From contig JAJFTX010000133.1 in NCBI GenBank assembly GCA_021372715.1, positions 1-6,728 on the forward strand: 6,728 nucleotides of DNA. The letters run 5' to 3'. Positions 4,650-6,728 of this stretch are shown piece by piece. The stretch's first letter is position 1, and each line of letters begins with the position of its first letter. This DNA is from Methanobacterium sp. GTDB taxonomy: Archaea > Methanobacteriota > Methanobacteria > Methanobacteriales > Methanobacteriaceae. The position numbers were made by a program, and so were the translations under genes. Under the pieces are notes generated by a model, which was given only the letters and a program-made list of their open reading frames with translations, was not told the origin of the DNA and did not search any database.

Positions 4650-6596
4650 TTATTTTTTATATTCCATTACCAGCATAGTGATATCATCGAATTGTTCCTG
4701 ATCCTTTACAAAATTATCGATTTCTTCTTTAACATAAGTTAGAAGGTTTTTAAGACTTAAATTCTCTTCTTTATTTATTATTTCTTGTAAATGTTCATCT
4801 CCGAATATTTCATCAGCACCGTTAGTTGCTTCAGTCACACCATCGGTGTACAGGTAGATCCGGTCTCCTGTTTTTAGATTAATATCCATTTGACTGTATA
4901 TGATATCTTCCATACCTGCCAGTACCAGTCCCGGCTTAGTTTTAAGCCAATTATAATCTTCACCCGTACGTTTTAGTAAAGGTGGGTTATGCCCTGCATT
5001 AGCATAGGTCAATTTACCAGTATCTATTTCTAATATTCCTATCCAGGCGGTTACAAACATGTTTTCATCGTTTCCTTCATATAACTGATTATTTACTTTG
5101 GTGAATATTTCCTCTGGACTTTTTCCCAGTTGTGCCTGGTTTTTAATCAATGTTTTGGTAATCACCATAAACAACGCAGCGGGTACGCCTTTTCCACTGA
5201 CATCGGCGATGACGAAAGATAAATGGTTATCATCTATTAAGAAGAAGTCATAGAAATCTCCACCAACTTCTTTTGCTGGAATACTGGTGGCGTATATATC
5301 GAATTCCGTTCTTTTAGGGAAGGGAGGGAATATCCGGGGTAGCATATCTCGTTGTATATTCCGGGCAACATTCAACTCCGTATTTATCCGTTCCTTTTCA
5401 GCGGTGACCTTTTCTAAGTGTTCAATATAAAGGTTTAGATCGTTGATCATTTTTTGGAAGGAGTGGGCTAAAATTCCCACTTCACTTTCTTCCCGGGCGT
5501 ATTGTTCAAATTTAGATATGATGTAGTTGCTATCAGCGATTTCATTGGAATCTGTGACGTAGTTTTTCGCTATTTCTGATATGGATTCTATGGGTTTGGT
5601 GATTTTCTTCTCTATGTACCATAGAAAGCTTATGGAGGATGCGTAGAAGATGGCCAGTATTAAAGTTATGTTTAAATATAAGGTTTCCCAGAAATGTAGG
5701 GCATCTGCTTTGGTAACCGTGTAAAATGATACGATACCGGTTACTATGGCGATGATGGCGCCGATGATGATGAAAATAACTATGAACTTTTCGGTTAATG
5801 AGATCTTTATAGTAGCTGTTCTTTCTTTTACTTCTCGGGTAACTGGTTTGAAAACATAAGCCCCAATTAATAAATAGAATATTACTCCGGCTATTATTCC
5901 CCACCAGATATCGGTCCCGGCTAATGCTGTGTAAATGAAATAAATTATACCTATTAATATGGCCAGGATAAGCATTCCATCAAAGATCTTAGGGGGTATT
6001 AAAGTTTTTTCTGTCTTTTTTGGTTTATACATTTGAATACCATAGAGATTAGCTCCAATGATAATCAGGGTTCCCAGGATTATGCAGAAATCGAAGTTAT
6101 TGGATGCAAATAGTAGGGTGCTGAAGGAGAATATATTAGATATTCCCACTCCTTGCAGTAAAAATCCAAGTAGCACCGCTATGATAAATGCGTTAATAGA
6201 TATGATAATTACATATTTAATCAGATTGTAAACAGTATTCAATCTGGGTAAAGTTAGCTCTCCCCTATTCCAGGTGTACCATAACTTGTAAGGGATGTAA
6301 CCATACAGAAACTGGGCAAAAAAGCCTATAACTAAAATTTCTGGGGGATAACCGAGCATGATATCGGATGCTAAATTTCCAAGTGCCGCACCAGCCGCTC
6401 CCCAGGGACCGAATAATAAACCAAATGCTGGGGGTAATGCACTGGCCGGACGTAATTCTGATACCGGTATTATCTGAAATAAATAATGAAAAGGAAGAGT
6501 GAAGATGAAGGTGATAAGACTACAAAGTACTAATCGTATACCCTTAGATTTAAGACTGGTTATATTCATGTCCTCTGTTGTTATATTTCTCACCAC
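4650..6596 (-). CDS. Membrane-bound SpoIIE/RsbU-type PP2C serine phosphatase with HAMP-like linker
   Basis: This 648-residue protein has about nine hydrophobic segments (roughly 18-40, 55-80, 86-106, 125-150, 163-188, 205-225, 230-250, 270-292, 304-327). The N-terminal block (LRPASALPPAFGLLFGPWGAAG) resembles small-molecule-binding integral membrane domains of the ECF-S type, an inference. A HAMP-like region starts at KPIESISEIAK (334-344), then a signalling helix LNVARNIQRDMLP (408-420) leads into the PP2C domain. Metal-site motifs are intact: GGDFYD (445-450), IADVSGKGVPAALF (463-476), YTDGVTEA (583-590) and QFDDITMLV (635-643). Proteins of this design dephosphorylate STAS-domain anti-sigma antagonists in bacteria; the archaeal target is unknown. 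The GTG at 6596 was chosen because it lies 3 nt after the upstream stop, suggesting translational coupling. The ATG at 6569 has AGAGGA only 1 nt away, so it is a less likely alternative. Confidence 0.9.
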   Translation of the reverse strand: MVRNITTEDMNITSLKSKGIRLVLCSLITFIFTLPFHYLFQIIPVSELRPASALPPAFGLLFGPWGAAGAALGNLASDIMLGYPPEILVIGFFAQFLYGYIPYKLWYTWNRGELTLPRLNTVYNLIKYVIIISINAFIIAVLLGFLLQGVGISNIFSFSTLLFASNNFDFCIILGTLIIIGANLYGIQMYKPKKTEKTLIPPKIFDGMLILAILIGIIYFIYTALAGTDIWWGIIAGVIFYLLIGAYVFKPVTREVKERTATIKISLTEKFIVIFIIIGAIIAIVTGIVSFYTVTKADALHFWETLYLNITLILAIFYASSISFLWYIEKKITKPIESISEIAKNYVTDSNEIADSNYIISKFEQYAREESEVGILAHSFQKMINDLNLYIEHLEKVTAEKERINTELNVARNIQRDMLPRIFPPFPKRTEFDIYATSIPAKEVGGDFYDFFLIDDNHLSFVIADVSGKGVPAALFMVITKTLIKNQAQLGKSPEEIFTKVNNQLYEGNDENMFVTAWIGILEIDTGKLTYANAGHNPPLLKRTGEDYNWLKTKPGLVLAGMEDIIYSQMDINLKTGDRIYLYTDGVTEATNGADEIFGDEHLQEIINKEENLSLKNLLTYVKEEIDNFVKDQEQFDDITMLVMEYKK

Positions 6597-6599
6597 TTC

Positions 6600-6728
6600 T
6601 TAATGTGCATCAGAACACCGTGTCCAACGTCCACTTACTGTATATGGTAGTGATAATGATACTATTGCAGATAATCCTAGTATTAATGCTGATATTTGGG
6701 CATAAAATACGGCGGGTATTGGATCAAA
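6600..6728 (-). CDS. C-terminal end of an unidentified membrane protein (5' part beyond right edge)
   Basis: Reading leftward from the edge, 42 sense codons run without a stop to TAA at 6602-6600. The peptide starts FDPIPAVFYA, contains one clear hydrophobic helix (about peptide residues 5-31, with QISALILGLSAIVSLSL) and ends GRWTRCSDAH, as expected for the last span and a cytoplasmic tail. Codon style matches the neighbours. The stop is 3 nt before the GTG of the PP2C gene, so the two are probably one operon and the PP2C message starts outside this window. The family cannot be named from so short a piece. Confidence 0.55.
   Translation of the reverse strand, partial: FDPIPAVFYAQISALILGLSAIVSLSLPYTVSGRWTRCSDAH

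Noticed and set aside
5542..5904. Minus-strand open frame of 120 codons in another frame
   Set aside because: It is inside the PP2C gene on the same strand, in a different frame, rich in His and Arg as expected of an out-of-frame reading of hydrophobic codons.
4545..6700. Shared 13-nt string AATGCTGATATTT near 4547 and 6685 as possible attachment sites
   Set aside because: The match is short and AT-rich, one copy lies within a coding region, and no integrase or mobile gene lies between.

Overview
The window looks like a stretch of chromosome from an AT-rich methanogenic archaeon, most likely Methanobacterium or a close relative in the Methanobacteriales. The support is TATA-box-like elements ahead of most genes, ribosome sites that fit the archaeal 16S tail (for example AGGAGTGA), oligo-T tracts between convergent genes, frequent AGA/AGG and ATA codons, and a gene set that suits that group. 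The assignment is inferred from style and content; no phylogenetic marker lies in the window.

Layout. Positions 1-1228 hold two minus-strand genes: a secreted zinc-dependent phospholipase C-type enzyme, cut by the left edge, and a TMEM175-type membrane channel protein. Positions 1371-2335 hold a plus-strand pair: a 56-residue ribbon-helix-helix DNA-binding protein followed after 5 nt by a PPP-type metallophosphatase whose frame is broken near 2027-2039. The gene-free stretch 2336-2621 carries a 24-nt tandem repeat array that decays towards a TATA-like element. This element precedes a plus-strand gene for an exported protein with a signal peptide and a TG/hydrophobic/KKK sorting-type tail. After a convergent T-rich terminator zone, positions 3488-6728 are all minus strand: a double zinc-ribbon protein with a coiled coil and a PH/GRAM-like domain, a 648-residue multi-membrane-span SpoIIE/RsbU-type PP2C phosphatase, and the last 42 codons of an upstream membrane protein whose stop lies 3 nt before the phosphatase start.

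How the genes may work together. The themes are the cell envelope (phospholipase-type hydrolase, channel, exported anchored protein) and protein dephosphorylation (a PPP-type enzyme and a PP2C-type enzyme). The PP2C protein is built like the input end of a bacterial partner-switching pathway, with a membrane sensor, a HAMP-like linker and a phosphatase. Its STAS or anti-sigma-like partners are not in the window, so its target is unknown. I found no CRISPR array, insertion sequence, tRNA or rRNA. The least explained items are the 24-nt repeat array, the broken phosphatase beside the ribbon-helix-helix gene, and the exported protein of unknown function.
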